Below, one piece after another: positions 10,989 through 20,652 of a stretch of DNA of 64,000 nt. The notes under the pieces are model-generated. The model saw only the letters and a program-made list of their open reading frames with translations, had not been told where the DNA came from and ran no database searches. The DNA comes from Fistulifera solaris (Eukaryota > Bacillariophyta > Bacillariophyceae > Naviculales > Stauroneidaceae). Numbering within the stretch: position 1 is the first letter of the stretch; the number at the start of each line of letters is the position of its first letter. Location of the stretch: the NCBI GenBank assembly GCA_030295235.1, contig AP026142.1:682001-746000 (forward strand), given 5' to 3'. Both the position numbers and the translations under genes were made by a program.

Positions 10989-11450
10989 TTTGTTATAGTT
11001 AAGTAAATCAGTCAAGCGAAGAAGAAGAATCAAAAACTGTCGTTGAATTGATTATGAAACGACAGATTGTAGCCTTGCGTTGCGTTGCGTTGCGCTTGGA
11101 TTATTATTATTATTATCATTCAAATGTCTTCTGTCATGATGGTCAAAAGCAAAAACGATGAACGCCGAACGACGCCGAAAGATGTAGATCGCAGTGGTCA
11201 GAAGATAATGGTCAGACCCACTAAGGATAATGATGTAAAATAAGGTACTTTGTACAGGTACAGGTACAGTACCGGTACCGGTACCGGTACCTGTGACTCG
11301 AATGAAAATGCAGTCCCGGAACAGGAACGTTCGTGTTTTTCGTCGCAACAAAACGCCAACACCATAACACAATCGTCATTACTGACTATTGACTCTTACC
11401 AGTCTTTTCAATGGTTGACTAGCATAATCTTCTTGATTACAAACTACAAG
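10989..11450. other. Divergent promoter region with GGTACC tract
   Basis: Lies between RPT3 (minus) and the SET gene (plus). Contains a GCGTT tandem (11075-11095), an ATT run, GTACTTTGTA at 11245 and the GGTACC tract at 11255-11292. No gene. Confidence 0.5.
11245..11292. repeat. GTACTTTGTA joined to a tandem GGTAC(C) tract
   Basis: GTACTTTGTA, then three ACAGGT units, then four ACCGGT units ending in ACCTGT. The outer ACAGGT and ACCTGT are reverse complements, so the whole tract can fold on itself. Confidence 0.7.
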
Positions 11451-12585
11451 ATGCACTTCTATACACAACTTGTTACAGCCTTATTCGCTTTGCAACAGAA
11501 CCACCATTCGTTTCGGCCTCATCACAATAAGCCTTCTCCATCATCATGTCGTCTCTCCTTGTCATCGGCAAGCCACGCCACCGACGACCAAAAATACCAA
11601 GACATGCTCATATGGTTAAAATCCAAAGGCGCCGATATCAATTCGAAAATAGAAATACGTCCCAGTACACGACAGGGTAGTGGTTACGGAGTTTTGTCAA
11701 GGATGCCGTGGAAGCCGACGAACTACTCTTTACCATTCCAAGATCGGCTTGTATTACGTTAGATCAAGCGTTACAAGATGAAGTGTGCGGGAAAACATTT
11801 CAAAAAATCATTGATCAAGCGGGTCCGGGGGTATCACGGTCGCCATGGCGGGATTCATGGCCAAGGAATGGTTGTTGACACCCACCACGGACAACAAACG
11901 CACGCAGGATACATCGTTTGGACCGTATTTACGGACATTGCCGTGGACCCGGGGTGTCAACAATCAAGAACACATTTTATTTTGGTCCAATCAAGAAATT
12001 GAAATGTCCTTGAAAGGATCCATGTGTTATTCGGAAGCAACGGCTTTGCGAGAAGAAGTCAATTTGGCCATTCGTGTATTGAATGGGATTGTCAAACCAC
12101 CCATTGAAGCACAGCGACGAAAGGAACGAGGAGACGAAGAAAAAGAAGAAGAAGCAGAACAAAACAGTGGTTTCTCATGGCCGTGGCAAACCAAGTCCAC
12201 CGAGGATACGACTACTACTACTATTTTAGAAGGATTACCCGAAGCGGTCAAAGGGGCTTTTGTTTGTTTATTAACACGAGCGTTTGAAGATGGTGAAGGG
12301 GATGCCGAAAAGTTAGTTCCCATGCTGGATATGATGCAACACAGTGAAGATCCTTCCATTTCTCATGTCATGCGCAAATCGGATGGTAGTGTGCAAGTCC
12401 GAGCGCGCAAAGCCTTGGAGGGTGGAGAAGAACTCTTCAATCAGTATCGTTCCGAGCTCGAAGAAAGTATGCCCTATCATCGATTCTTTACACGGTATGG
12501 CTTTGTTCCCGGAGTAGAAGAAGATATGATGAATCTGTTACAGGACAAATCTTCTATCTTCTTTGCCCAAACAGCCGAAGTTTAA
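11451..12585 (+). CDS. SET-domain lysine methyltransferase, Rubisco LSMT-like
   Basis: Protein lysine methyltransferase of the Rubisco large-subunit methyltransferase/SETD class. The N-terminus (MHFYTQLVTALFALQQ) looks like a signal or plastid pre-sequence. The SET core shows GSGYGV (AdoMet loop), TIPRSACITLDQAL in the repaired frame, MLDMMQHSEDPS in place of the usual D-x-x-NHS, and the catalytic-tyrosine region FFTRYGFVPG near the end. The frame breaks twice: one T missing in the T4 run at 11692-11695, and one G missing in the G5 run at 11827-11831. Restoring these counts gives a continuous domain. The TAA stop (12583-12585) overlaps the stop of the convergent neighbour. Confidence 0.78.
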
Positions 12586-13343
12586 CGTTGTAAGATAAGT
12601 CTCGATTTCGATAGAATTTTGGGCGTGTCGGCATTCGTCATGTCGTAAACAATTTCGAGTCCTTCCACTACTAGGTCGTCGTCGTCGTTGTTGCTGTTGT
12701 TGTTCTTTGGGTCGCCGACCTTCCATTTCGTCACCACACGCCGTGGAAAGATCACCGGAATTCCTCGATCATCTTCTTGTGTAACCAATTGAAATTCTGA
12801 ACTAAACACGGATGATTCGTTACGTTCGGTAGCCCGTTTGGTGACTTTGATTTCTTTCGTTTTCCCATTGTTGTATTCCATTCGCAAGACGTTGGGATTC
12901 GATGCCGACCACTGCGACGATCGTACCGTATTAGTAGTTATAGCATTTTCTAAATTGACTTGATTGAAGGCACGATCGGCAACGACGATATTCTTGTCGA
13001 ATAAAAGAAATCGCACGGGATATTCTAACAACAAAGGTGTTGTTTCTTCGTCGTTCTTGCTACTAAATGATACTTGTCGACGCAAATTCCAAGTTCCTTG
13101 CCATGAAACAGGATAGTAGACATCCGGAGCTCCATAACCAGGAATTTTGGCCGAGGCACGACGCAATGTGGTTTCGGGTGGCGGTAAGAGGAGAAGGAGT
13201 GATTGTTGCAATATATCGCGTCGAGCCAAAAATGCTAGACTGCAGATCGTCGTCGTCGTCGTCGTCGTCGTCATCCACGCCGAGATGAATGGAAGGAAAA
13301 AACTGCTTAACAGGCATATTGTCAAGCGGGATGTTAGCTTCAT
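12582..13343 (-). CDS. Predicted thylakoid-lumen protein (DUF6816-like)
   Basis: Probably a lumenal plastid protein of unknown function. Three parts are visible. First, a signal peptide MKLTSRLTICLLSSFF ending FISAW, where an aromatic residue near the cleavage site resembles the diatom ASAFAP-type plastid signal. Second, a second targeting segment RRDILQQSLLLLLPPP ending RRASA, which has a twin arginine, a hydrophobic stretch and an A-x-A site, as in TAT-dependent lumen import. Third, the mature domain with YYPVSWQGTW and FPRRVVTKWKVG, recalling the cyanobacterial/plastid DUF6816 family. A threonine run after the signal peptide comes from a GTC/GAC microsatellite. The upstream 13370 codon is TTG, so ATG 13343 is the start. 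Confidence 0.65.
   Translation of the reverse strand: MKLTSRLTICLLSSFFLPFISAWMTTTTTTTTICSLAFLARRDILQQSLLLLLPPPETTLRRASAKIPGYGAPDVYYPVSWQGTWNLRRQVSFSSKNDEETTPLLLEYPVRFLLFDKNIVVADRAFNQVNLENAITTNTVRSSQWSASNPNVLRMEYNNGKTKEIKVTKRATERNESSVFSSEFQLVTQEDDRGIPVIFPRRVVTKWKVGDPKNNNSNNDDDDLVVEGLEIVYDMTNADTPKILSKSRLILQR
13247..13272. repeat. (GTC)n microsatellite inside a coding region
   Basis: About eight GTC units, read as a threonine run in the lumenal-protein precursor on the minus strand. Confidence 0.8.
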
Positions 13344-14108
13344 GATACTGATAGGAGATAATGAAAGCAATTGTAGTGATTGTAAATAGCAAAGGCCATC
13401 TGGACGATTTTTCGGATGTATGAAAGTCGTTGTCGTCCAAAAAAGTGAATTGATGAGAAAAGTGAGTCAGTCGTCACACTCCAATTGTCAAAACTCGTGA
13501 CTTGGATCTCGCAAGTTATCCTTATCTCTTATCACTTATCATTAATCGTACTATGAGCTGGTAAGAACTCTGGTGATGATTCAAAAGGGCAACGTGGCCC
13601 AAGATCGGCATCTTTGACATGGACGGAAAGTTCAATGGGGATAAAGAATGCGCACCGAAGTCTTCTGGAGTGGTGAGTCAGTAGTATTTGCAAGACAAAA
13701 TTTCTTGTTGCAAGACATCACGACGTCATTTTACATCTTTCAAGACAGTAAATCGTTTGGAACCTGACGCAGATAGAGGTCACTGAACGAAATCCTGACC
13801 CATTCCGACGGAATTCTCACGAAGGCGGAATCCGATGCGCCACCCAGTCACTCTCGATGAACAGTACCTCTCCAAGTGGTACTCCGAACTCCGTACCTTT
13901 TGTACTGCGAATTCCAACTCAGCGCGATCCGATTGAATTCTCAAGAAGAAGAGAAAAAAATCTCCACAATATAAACAAGCGATCATATTCTTTTGTTATT
14001 TTTCTTGTTGTTGTTGTTATTGAATGAATCATCATCATTAGCTTTCATCATCATGAAGACATCTTCGACTGATAATACAAGGACTGTTTATTCCGGCAGA
14101 AGCGTATA
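13344..14108. other. Intergenic region, divergent
   Basis: Carries promoters for the lumenal-protein gene and the PPR-like gene. No gene or strong repeat seen. The true start of the PPR-like gene is probably inside (ATG 14053 in another frame). Confidence 0.4.
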
Positions 14109-15554
14109 TTGCTCTTATACGCTCCTTCTTCTTTGCTTTCCTCACGGACAACAACACTTCAAGCCTACGTGACATCTCCCGGAGCCGTCCCGGTGCATCG
14201 ACAACGCGCCTTTTTACAAGAAATCACTATTGATTTGTGTCAAACGACGACACCGTTATCGAATGAACAACTTTCGCAAGCTCCCAAACTGTTAGAAGCG
14301 TGGAGTAAACAACCGACGGCCCAAGCTGCCTTGCAGAGTGAGAAATTGGTGGCCCGCGTGATTGCGGAAAAGAAAGCGGGAAATGTGGCGGCCGATCTCA
14401 GTGTGCGTGATTACAATTGTTTATTGTCGACGTGGTGCAGTATGCAAAACAACGCGGAGCGCTGTGAACAAATTGTTGAAACGATGCAAGTCGTCGGAGA
14501 GCCTTTGCCGAATTTGGAGTCCTTCAAACTAGTCTTGAAAGCATGGAGGCAACAACGACCCGTCGATCCGACGTATGCGCCATTTCGTGCACAGCGCATC
14601 CTGGATTGGATGATTCGATTGTACAGTGATGGAGAAAACGAACAGGCATTACCGGATGCCGAGTGTTTTGATATTTGTTTGACGATTTGGAGTCGATCGG
14701 GTCATCCCGAAGCACCCGAGCGGACGGAAAAGTTGTTGGGGGCCATGGAACGATTGCATCGCTCAACCGGAGCGGCTAAGCCACGCCATACGAGTTTCAA
14801 TGCGGTATTAGCAGCGTGGAGTAAGTCCCATCGTCCGGATGCCGCTGATCGGGCGATGGATATTTTGAGTTTCATGGAATTGTTGGCTTCACACGGAGAT
14901 TTGACGCTCGATGCAGCATCGTACAACACGGTCATGAATACGGTAGTCTTGACAACCGAGGCCGGGGATGCTTCGTTGAAAGCACAAGCCATTCTCAAGC
15001 ATGCACTCAAAGCACAGAAACAAGATCCGGAACATGTGCAGTTGGAAACGATTCTGTTCAATTCTGCCATGGGTGCGCTGGCGAAAAGTAAAACTTCAGG
15101 AGCTTTCGTCAAGGCCCGAACCATTCTGGATCGACAAATCACATTGTACGAAAATGGCTGCACGTCGTGTCGACCGGATGTGGTAGGATACACTTCCGTA
15201 ATTGCTTGCTGTGCTGCAGAGACAAGCGATCGGACCGCGGCATTTGCTACCGCCATGCAAACCTTTCAAGAAATCGAAACACCCAATCACATTACCTACG
15301 GCACCATGTTGAAAGCTTGTGCCAAGCTATTACCGCACGAAGTACCCGCCCGTCGAAAAGCCGTGCGCCAATTGATGGCACAAGCCAAAGAAGCGGGATG
15401 TGTGGGAGAAATGGTCGTTTCGCGGTTGCGGGAAGCGACTCCGGAATTGTACAAGGAATTGCTGGAAGGACACAGCAAGAAGCAATTACCGCAGCAATGG
15501 ACACGAAATGTTGATGAGTCGACGAAGAAAAAGAGACGTCGGGCCGAAGTATAG
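14109..15554 (+). CDS. Pentatricopeptide-repeat-like protein
   Basis: Organelle RNA-binding style helical-repeat protein. Units of about 35 residues recur with the PPR-type helix A pattern: RDYNCLLSTWCS, ESFKLVLKAWRQ, ECFDICLTIWSRSG, TSFNAVLAAWSKS, ASYNTVMNTVV, ILFNSAMGALAKS, VGYTSVIACCA and ITYGTMLKACAK. The C-terminus is basic (KKKRRRAEV). The open frame begins at a TTG (14109), and no ATG lies between it and the upstream stop at 14073. ATG 14053 opens another frame (MKTSSTDNTR), so the N-terminus probably involves a missing base or a small intron. RNA target unknown. Confidence 0.72.
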   Translation: MLLYAPSSLLSSRTTTLQAYVTSPGAVPVHRQRAFLQEITIDLCQTTTPLSNEQLSQAPKLLEAWSKQPTAQAALQSEKLVARVIAEKKAGNVAADLSVRDYNCLLSTWCSMQNNAERCEQIVETMQVVGEPLPNLESFKLVLKAWRQQRPVDPTYAPFRAQRILDWMIRLYSDGENEQALPDAECFDICLTIWSRSGHPEAPERTEKLLGAMERLHRSTGAAKPRHTSFNAVLAAWSKSHRPDAADRAMDILSFMELLASHGDLTLDAASYNTVMNTVVLTTEAGDASLKAQAILKHALKAQKQDPEHVQLETILFNSAMGALAKSKTSGAFVKARTILDRQITLYENGCTSCRPDVVGYTSVIACCAAETSDRTAAFATAMQTFQEIETPNHITYGTMLKACAKLLPHEVPARRKAVRQLMAQAKEAGCVGEMVVSRLREATPELYKELLEGHSKKQLPQQWTRNVDESTKKKRRRAEV

Positions 15555-15715
15555 CTTTCTTGGAACGGCGTTGCATTCATTTTGATCCATTTTTGTACAA
15601 TTTTTCCTCCATCCAAACCCGTTTATCATAAAATTAGAACTATACGTAGATTATTATCATAAATGTGTCTTTATCATTTCTATTGCGTACTAGTCATTTA
15701 TGAATGATTTTTTGG

Positions 15716-17956
15716 TTACAGTTGCTTCAAGGCATCTCGTACCACTTCACAAGCAGCAATACCATCGTGTTGGTCTGTTATCTGTTTCAACTTCGTTGTG
15801 TCTAGTGAGCACGCCGCTTTCCACAGCGCCTTGACTTGCTGAATGTTGTAGATGGCTTCTTTCACTGGATCACTTCGCTGGGGGAACGTGTCAAAATAGA
15901 AATGCCCTCGATAATTTGCTTGACGTAACTGATACATCACTTCTAACGCCATGGAAGGATGAACGGACCCAAACAACAAGCCGTCTTCCGCAGCCAATCG
16001 CGTGTACCCATCGTTTAGTTGTATGCCGAACAATTTGTCGTGCTGTGCCACCAATGCAATACTTTGTGCTGGATTCTCACCGGCCATCAGCATGTGACCC
16101 ACGTCCATCGTCAACCCAAAATTATCCCTTTGCACATCTTGACACAACAATAACGCCGTACCCGTGCTCGGAACCAAAAAGAAGCGGGTATTCTCGTCGG
16201 TTGGTTTGAATTCTAAGGAGAATTTGATTTGCGGGTAAGCATCACAACACCGTTGGAAGGCTTGCACTATTTGTTGCCATTTTTCGCCATAATCAATTTG
16301 AAAAGGATAATCGTATCCATCAAAGGCGGACCAGACTACCACCTCTCGACAACCCAAAAACAAGGCCGCTTCAGCCGCTTCAAGTGTCATTTGGATTGCT
16401 TCTTCACGACGCTGTGCATCTGGATGCAAGAATGACCCCAACGCGAATCGTTCGGCTGGATAGCGCAAACATACGGCACCTGCCTTCAAGCGATAGGCCG
16501 CTAGGGCGTCTTTCAGTTCCGATAAGGAATGCGAATGGAAATGCTGCGGATAATTGAAATCGATACAAGTCAATCCTGGTATTGTCGCTTGTCGTTTCAA
16601 CCATTCCATGACCGACCCCTTGTTATTCGTTTCGTCGGTACTCCACAAATCCCATCGATCCTTCATGGAATTCAAACGGGAACCAATGAGAAAAGGAAAT
16701 TCGGTCTTTTTGGCTGGATCTGCTAGTGCAGGTCTTTGTATGGAATCTCTGTCCGTTTTGCGCACGTCGCTCTCCTCATCTACAACATGTACTGACATTG
16801 ACTGAGGATCGTTTTCTCCTCGTTCCTCGACGGATTGCCACAACGACAAAGCCTGGTCGTACTGTTCTTGTACTTGTTCCCAGGTCGGAGCCGCCGCGAC
16901 GGCTCCCATGGTTTGTACCGCACACGCTCCCGCCGCCGTAGCCCACGCCAATGGTGGTTCCTGTCTTTGTAGTAAAGCAGCCACAAAGGCCGCACGAAAA
17001 CAATCGCCCGCCCCCGTTTCATCCACAACGGTAGTAACGGGTACTGCTGGAAGATGTAATGGTCGGTTCGTCGTTGTCGAAGTATCAGCACAACGAGGAG
17101 GAAACCATGTCGCTCCTTGTCGACCTTGTGTGACAATCACATGATTGGCATGACAGTGCTGTTGTAAGAACTGGACTTGTTCCATCACAGTAGTAGACAG
17201 CGGATTGTTGGTGCCGTGAGTATCATAAATTTCACTTTTCAGTTTCTGTACCAGTCGCTGTAATTCAGTTTCATTGGGCATAAGATAATCGACACACGCC
17301 AAGTGATGCATAGGACGATCGGCTCCACCCACATCTTGTACAGTGATAATGTGGGGAAAATGGGTCTTGACATAACGACACAAGAATTGATTGACAAAAT
17401 CGGGAATCTCGCATTGCAATAAAAGGCATTGAATGTTCTGTGATTGAATCAGTTGGTGCAAATAAGGCCAAATCATGGTAGGTTGTTGTTGAAATTGTTT
17501 TCCGATCGTTTTCCATTCATCCCAACCGTATTCATTGCTGCCTCCACTAACAATGGCACTGACTTGTCCCGTGCTTTCACATAAAGTGATATAACCTCTT
17601 CCGCAGGGTAATTGTGGGTGTGATCCGCATTGCCAATGTAAGGAAGAAGAAGAAGAAGAAGACAGAAGATCCGATGGATCGGGCAGATCGTAGCCCACTT
17701 GTCCTAGGAAACACACTTTGCCTTTCATTAATTTCGACAAAGCCACCGCTTGCGTCAATCCTTTCCCGCCCCATTGATGCCACGGCATTCGTAAGGTTGT
17801 CAAGTTTTCTCCTTCTTGCGGCATTCGTTCGACGGGTAAATACGTATCGATATTGACGGAACCCACCACGAGGACATTGGCGGCAGCGTGAATCAATAAT
17901 AATGTGAAATGAAAGCATATTATTATGCAAAGGATTCGAGCAGATTGATGTAGCAT
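15716..17956 (-). CDS. Fused PfkB/ribokinase-family sugar kinase and xylose-isomerase-like TIM barrel
   Basis: Two enzyme domains in one 746-aa exon. Residues 26 to about 385 are a PfkB/ribokinase fold: NVLVVGSVNID start, WGGKGLTQAVALSK substrate loop, HVIVTQGRQGATW, and the catalytic DETGAGDCFRAAF near 312. Residues from about 435 to 725 are a sugar phosphate isomerase/epimerase-type TIM barrel with candidate metal ligands in SLEFKP, TMDVGHML, GIQLNDGY and YFDTFP. The pair suggests consecutive isomerisation and phosphorylation of one sugar (inference). The kinase core begins right after MLHQSARILCIIICFHF and LLLIHAA, a strong signal-peptide-like segment, with no internal start. That is odd for an ATP-using enzyme. 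Head-to-head with TDP1, 419 bp apart. Confidence 0.82.
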   Translation of the reverse strand: MLHQSARILCIIICFHFTLLLIHAAANVLVVGSVNIDTYLPVERMPQEGENLTTLRMPWHQWGGKGLTQAVALSKLMKGKVCFLGQVGYDLPDPSDLLSSSSSSSLHWQCGSHPQLPCGRGYITLCESTGQVSAIVSGGSNEYGWDEWKTIGKQFQQQPTMIWPYLHQLIQSQNIQCLLLQCEIPDFVNQFLCRYVKTHFPHIITVQDVGGADRPMHHLACVDYLMPNETELQRLVQKLKSEIYDTHGTNNPLSTTVMEQVQFLQQHCHANHVIVTQGRQGATWFPPRCADTSTTTNRPLHLPAVPVTTVVDETGAGDCFRAAFVAALLQRQEPPLAWATAAGACAVQTMGAVAAAPTWEQVQEQYDQALSLWQSVEERGENDPQSMSVHVVDEESDVRKTDRDSIQRPALADPAKKTEFPFLIGSRLNSMKDRWDLWSTDETNNKGSVMEWLKRQATIPGLTCIDFNYPQHFHSHSLSELKDALAAYRLKAGAVCLRYPAERFALGSFLHPDAQRREEAIQMTLEAAEAALFLGCREVVVWSAFDGYDYPFQIDYGEKWQQIVQAFQRCCDAYPQIKFSLEFKPTDENTRFFLVPSTGTALLLCQDVQRDNFGLTMDVGHMLMAGENPAQSIALVAQHDKLFGIQLNDGYTRLAAEDGLLFGSVHPSMALEVMYQLRQANYRGHFYFDTFPQRSDPVKEAIYNIQQVKALWKAACSLDTTKLKQITDQHDGIAACEVVRDALKQL

Positions 17957-18035
17957 CTTTTTGTATGTATCTATACAAGTAGTTATGAGATGAGAAACTT
18001 CGTGGGTTCGTCGTCGTGCGTGTATGATTTATTAT

Positions 18036-18051
18036 TACTCCGTACTTTGTA
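18036..18051. repeat. Overlapping TACTCCGTA and GTACTTTGTA elements
   Basis: The two recurring intergenic words overlap by three bases here. A second TACTCCGTA lies at 18121-18129. Confidence 0.6.
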
Positions 18052-18155
18052 CGAAAGATACGCGATACGCCATCCTGCGTCATGGTCGACTTTTTTCGTG
18101 CCGAGAGCCGAGAAGAATCATACTCCGTACTATGTTGTGATGACGCACAGTGTAG

Positions 18156-18170
18156 GATTGAAATCCAGTC
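18156..18170. repeat. GATTG-N5-CAGTC dyad (one mismatch)
   Basis: GATTG AAATC CAGTC followed by GTGA. Same module as at 3043, 3261, 50199 and 50433. Confidence 0.45.
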
Positions 18171-18375
18171 GTGATACTTGTTCCTTGTTGAATGGACAGA
18201 AAGGCAGACGCATTGGGATGGGAGCGCCTTTTTTTCACACCAACAAAAAAAAAAAAGCGGCCGCGTATTTCTTTTGCCTTTTGTCTTGATTTGCTGTCTT
18301 GAAACTTTATAAACACCCTACCTTACGGCAAAGATTGGTCGATTCGTATTTCGTATAAATATACACTTTAATAAT

Positions 18376-20538
18376 ATGAAACGAACTAGACCATGGGACA
18401 AGCACGATCGCCCTAATCCGTTCATAAAGACGACGACGACGACGACGACGACATTTACATCGACTACAAAAACGAAGAAAGTAACTCGAAGTGTTACTGC
18501 CATTACTGCGTCTCCACACGATAGCAATCATCATACTCGCAAGAGCATTCCTTCTATTGAAATTGAAGGTATTCCTTTTTATAGTGATCGCTTTTATTTG
18601 CATCGCACAATCTACGATACGGATGATGCACACGACGCTTCTCGACCCAACCGTATCCATAATAACAAATGCCATTGCGGAGTCAAACAGCCGCTTCCTC
18701 TATTCGATCGAGCAGCTTTGCTTCGTTCTTTGAATTTAAAAGCTGTCATTTGGAGTACTTATACGATGGAACCGGAAGCATGGGCGTCGGAATATCCTAC
18801 TTTGTTTGGACGGGATGCGACCATTCCGACATTGGTGATGCATGGAAAAAGGGATGGACGTGGAACGAGTACACACAGCAACAACAACAACAACAACAAC
18901 AACAGCAACAATCTGTGGATGATGAAGACTCTATAATAGCAGAGGAAGAATATGTTCGACGGGACGACGATAGTATTGTGACACAACCTCCGGATCCAAC
19001 TACGACGAATCAACCGAACAAACACAATTACTATAGGTTTCCTGAAACGGTGCATTTCAGTGAAATTACTGCGTCTTGGATAGCTCCCAATGATCTGGCG
19101 CGTGTTTCACGGATCATGGACGACGAAACGGGATGCTTGTCTCCCGAGTTGTTGGCAGTAAGAAAGTCGTGCAAAGGTGTGCATCATCCAAAGTACATGT
19201 TGTTATTCGAAACCAGCGGGGCATTGATTGTGGTCGTGTCTACCGCCAATATGACGACCAGTCGAACCATTGATGCGTCTTGGATGCAGCGCTTTCCTCC
19301 TCTGGATCGCAAGGGAAATACTCCAACACCATCCTCGTCCAGTAGTGACTTCGGTCTCGCCTTGGCGCATTTCATGCAGCACCAAATGCTTAGTACACGA
19401 GCCAATCAAATGACACTCACGGTATTTCTGCAACGTCATGTGGGATGGAAATCTTTGCGTGATTTGTTGCGTCTGTATTCTTTTGATAAGGCGCAAGTGC
19501 ATCTCATGCCCATTGTGCCGGGGATATTTCCTTTGGACGTGCCAGTACCCCATCGGGCACCACCGAAAGAAGAAAGTAAGAAAAAGTCTTTTGTTTTCTT
19601 CGGACAGCAGCGTATGGCTCAAGTCTTGCAACAACTTACGGCAGGAAAGTCTCCGTGGTTGCCCCCGGATTTATTGTCCGATCATGATCGTTTGCTGTGT
19701 CAACCGACGAGTTTGGGCGCCGAATGGACGGTCGAACAAATGTCGAGTATGGTACACGCTTATTTGAGTCATGCCATTCCACAACGTCCACAAGTTGATT
19801 CGTTGAAGCGATTGGATATCATTTGGCCAACGGATTACTATGTTCAACAAGTCAAAGCTGTTCTTCATGAAGGAGTCACAACTTGCATTCCGAATGCTTT
19901 TCCTACTGAATACAATGCTCACGCATCGTCACAACTCGCGTGCAGCGGATATCTCTTCTTGTCATCCGAGACCTTCAATCGCATACCTATTGACTGTCTT
20001 TCACAAATGGTGCTTTGGGAACCATGTTACCCCAGTCCGCAAAAGACCACACTGGTGCCACACATCAAAAGCATCGCTCGCGTCTTTCACGGCAATGACT
20101 ACCGCATCCGCAAGGATTACGGAATTCCGAAATGCGAAGAATTGTTTCCGTGGTTTTTGTTGACAAGTGCGTGTCTTTCGCGAGGAGCACAAGGCGTTTG
20201 CATCGACCAGGCCATGCATTATGCCAATTTTGAACTCGGTGTACTGTTTTCCAGTCGATTGGATCACGAGGAGAAGCGTCTGTATTGCTGGAAGCCATCG
20301 CAATGTGTATGCCACACCAAAGCGAATAGTACGGCAAGCACCGCTCGATGGATTCATTTGCCTCTCCCCCTATTGTGTACGTCCACCCCGTTACCAAGAA
20401 GACGAAGAGGAAGTGGGATTCTGTGAGACACCGTATTTTCACGAAGTGACTTCGGGCTCTGTTGCCGTGGGTAATATGCGATTCACACCGTACGGCGCCG
20501 CCATGGCAGAGAAACTAGCCAAGAAAGACAGTTCGTAG
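18376..20538 (+). CDS. TDP1: Tyrosyl-DNA phosphodiesterase 1
   Basis: Nuclear repair enzyme that removes topoisomerase I peptides from DNA 3' ends. Starts at ATG 18376 (MKRTRPWDKH) with a threonine run from a GAC repeat. The N-terminal half-domain shows VIWSTYTMEPEAW, then the first HKN motif: HHPKYMLLF near residue 269 and STANMT downstream. The second half has PHIKSIARVF near 560. FLLTSACLSRGAQG follows, where a Cys stands at the position normally held by the catalytic-motif Asn. The domain ends with LGVLFSSRL. The frame changes inside the CAA repeat (about 18880-18912), one base short. It changes again at the C5 run 20366-20370, one base too many; correcting it gives PLPYCVRPPRYQED, as expected for TDP1. 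Confidence 0.88.
18880..18913. repeat. CAA/CAG microsatellite in TDP1
   Basis: About ten CAA units read as Asn in the upstream frame and Gln in the downstream frame. The TDP1 frame change falls here. Confidence 0.8.
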
Positions 20539-20652
20539 TAGCTTGTTAGATTTTTTTATTAGCCAGTACTTATTTCAGCCAAGTCTGTGTAAATATTATA
20601 CGTCCTTAGATGTAAAACAATAAAGATATTCATGTTGTTACGATGTTGCTGA

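Larger units (their letters stand above)
17957..18375. promoter_or_regulatory. Shared divergent promoter region, kinase-isomerase / TDP1
   Basis: 419 bp between two start codons on opposite strands. Contains TACTCCGTA twice (18036, 18121), GTACTTTGTA at 18042 overlapping the first, and a one-mismatch dyad GATTG-N5-CAGTC at 18156. A12 run near 18247. Confidence 0.5.

Noticed and set aside
8285-11292. CRISPR-like repeat array
   Set aside because: GGTACC units are directly adjacent without unique spacers, and the DNA is eukaryotic.
18880-18913. Separate short gene ending in an Asn run at 18936
   Set aside because: The upstream and downstream frames each hold parts of one TDP1 domain, so the stop results from a one-base slip in the CAA repeat.
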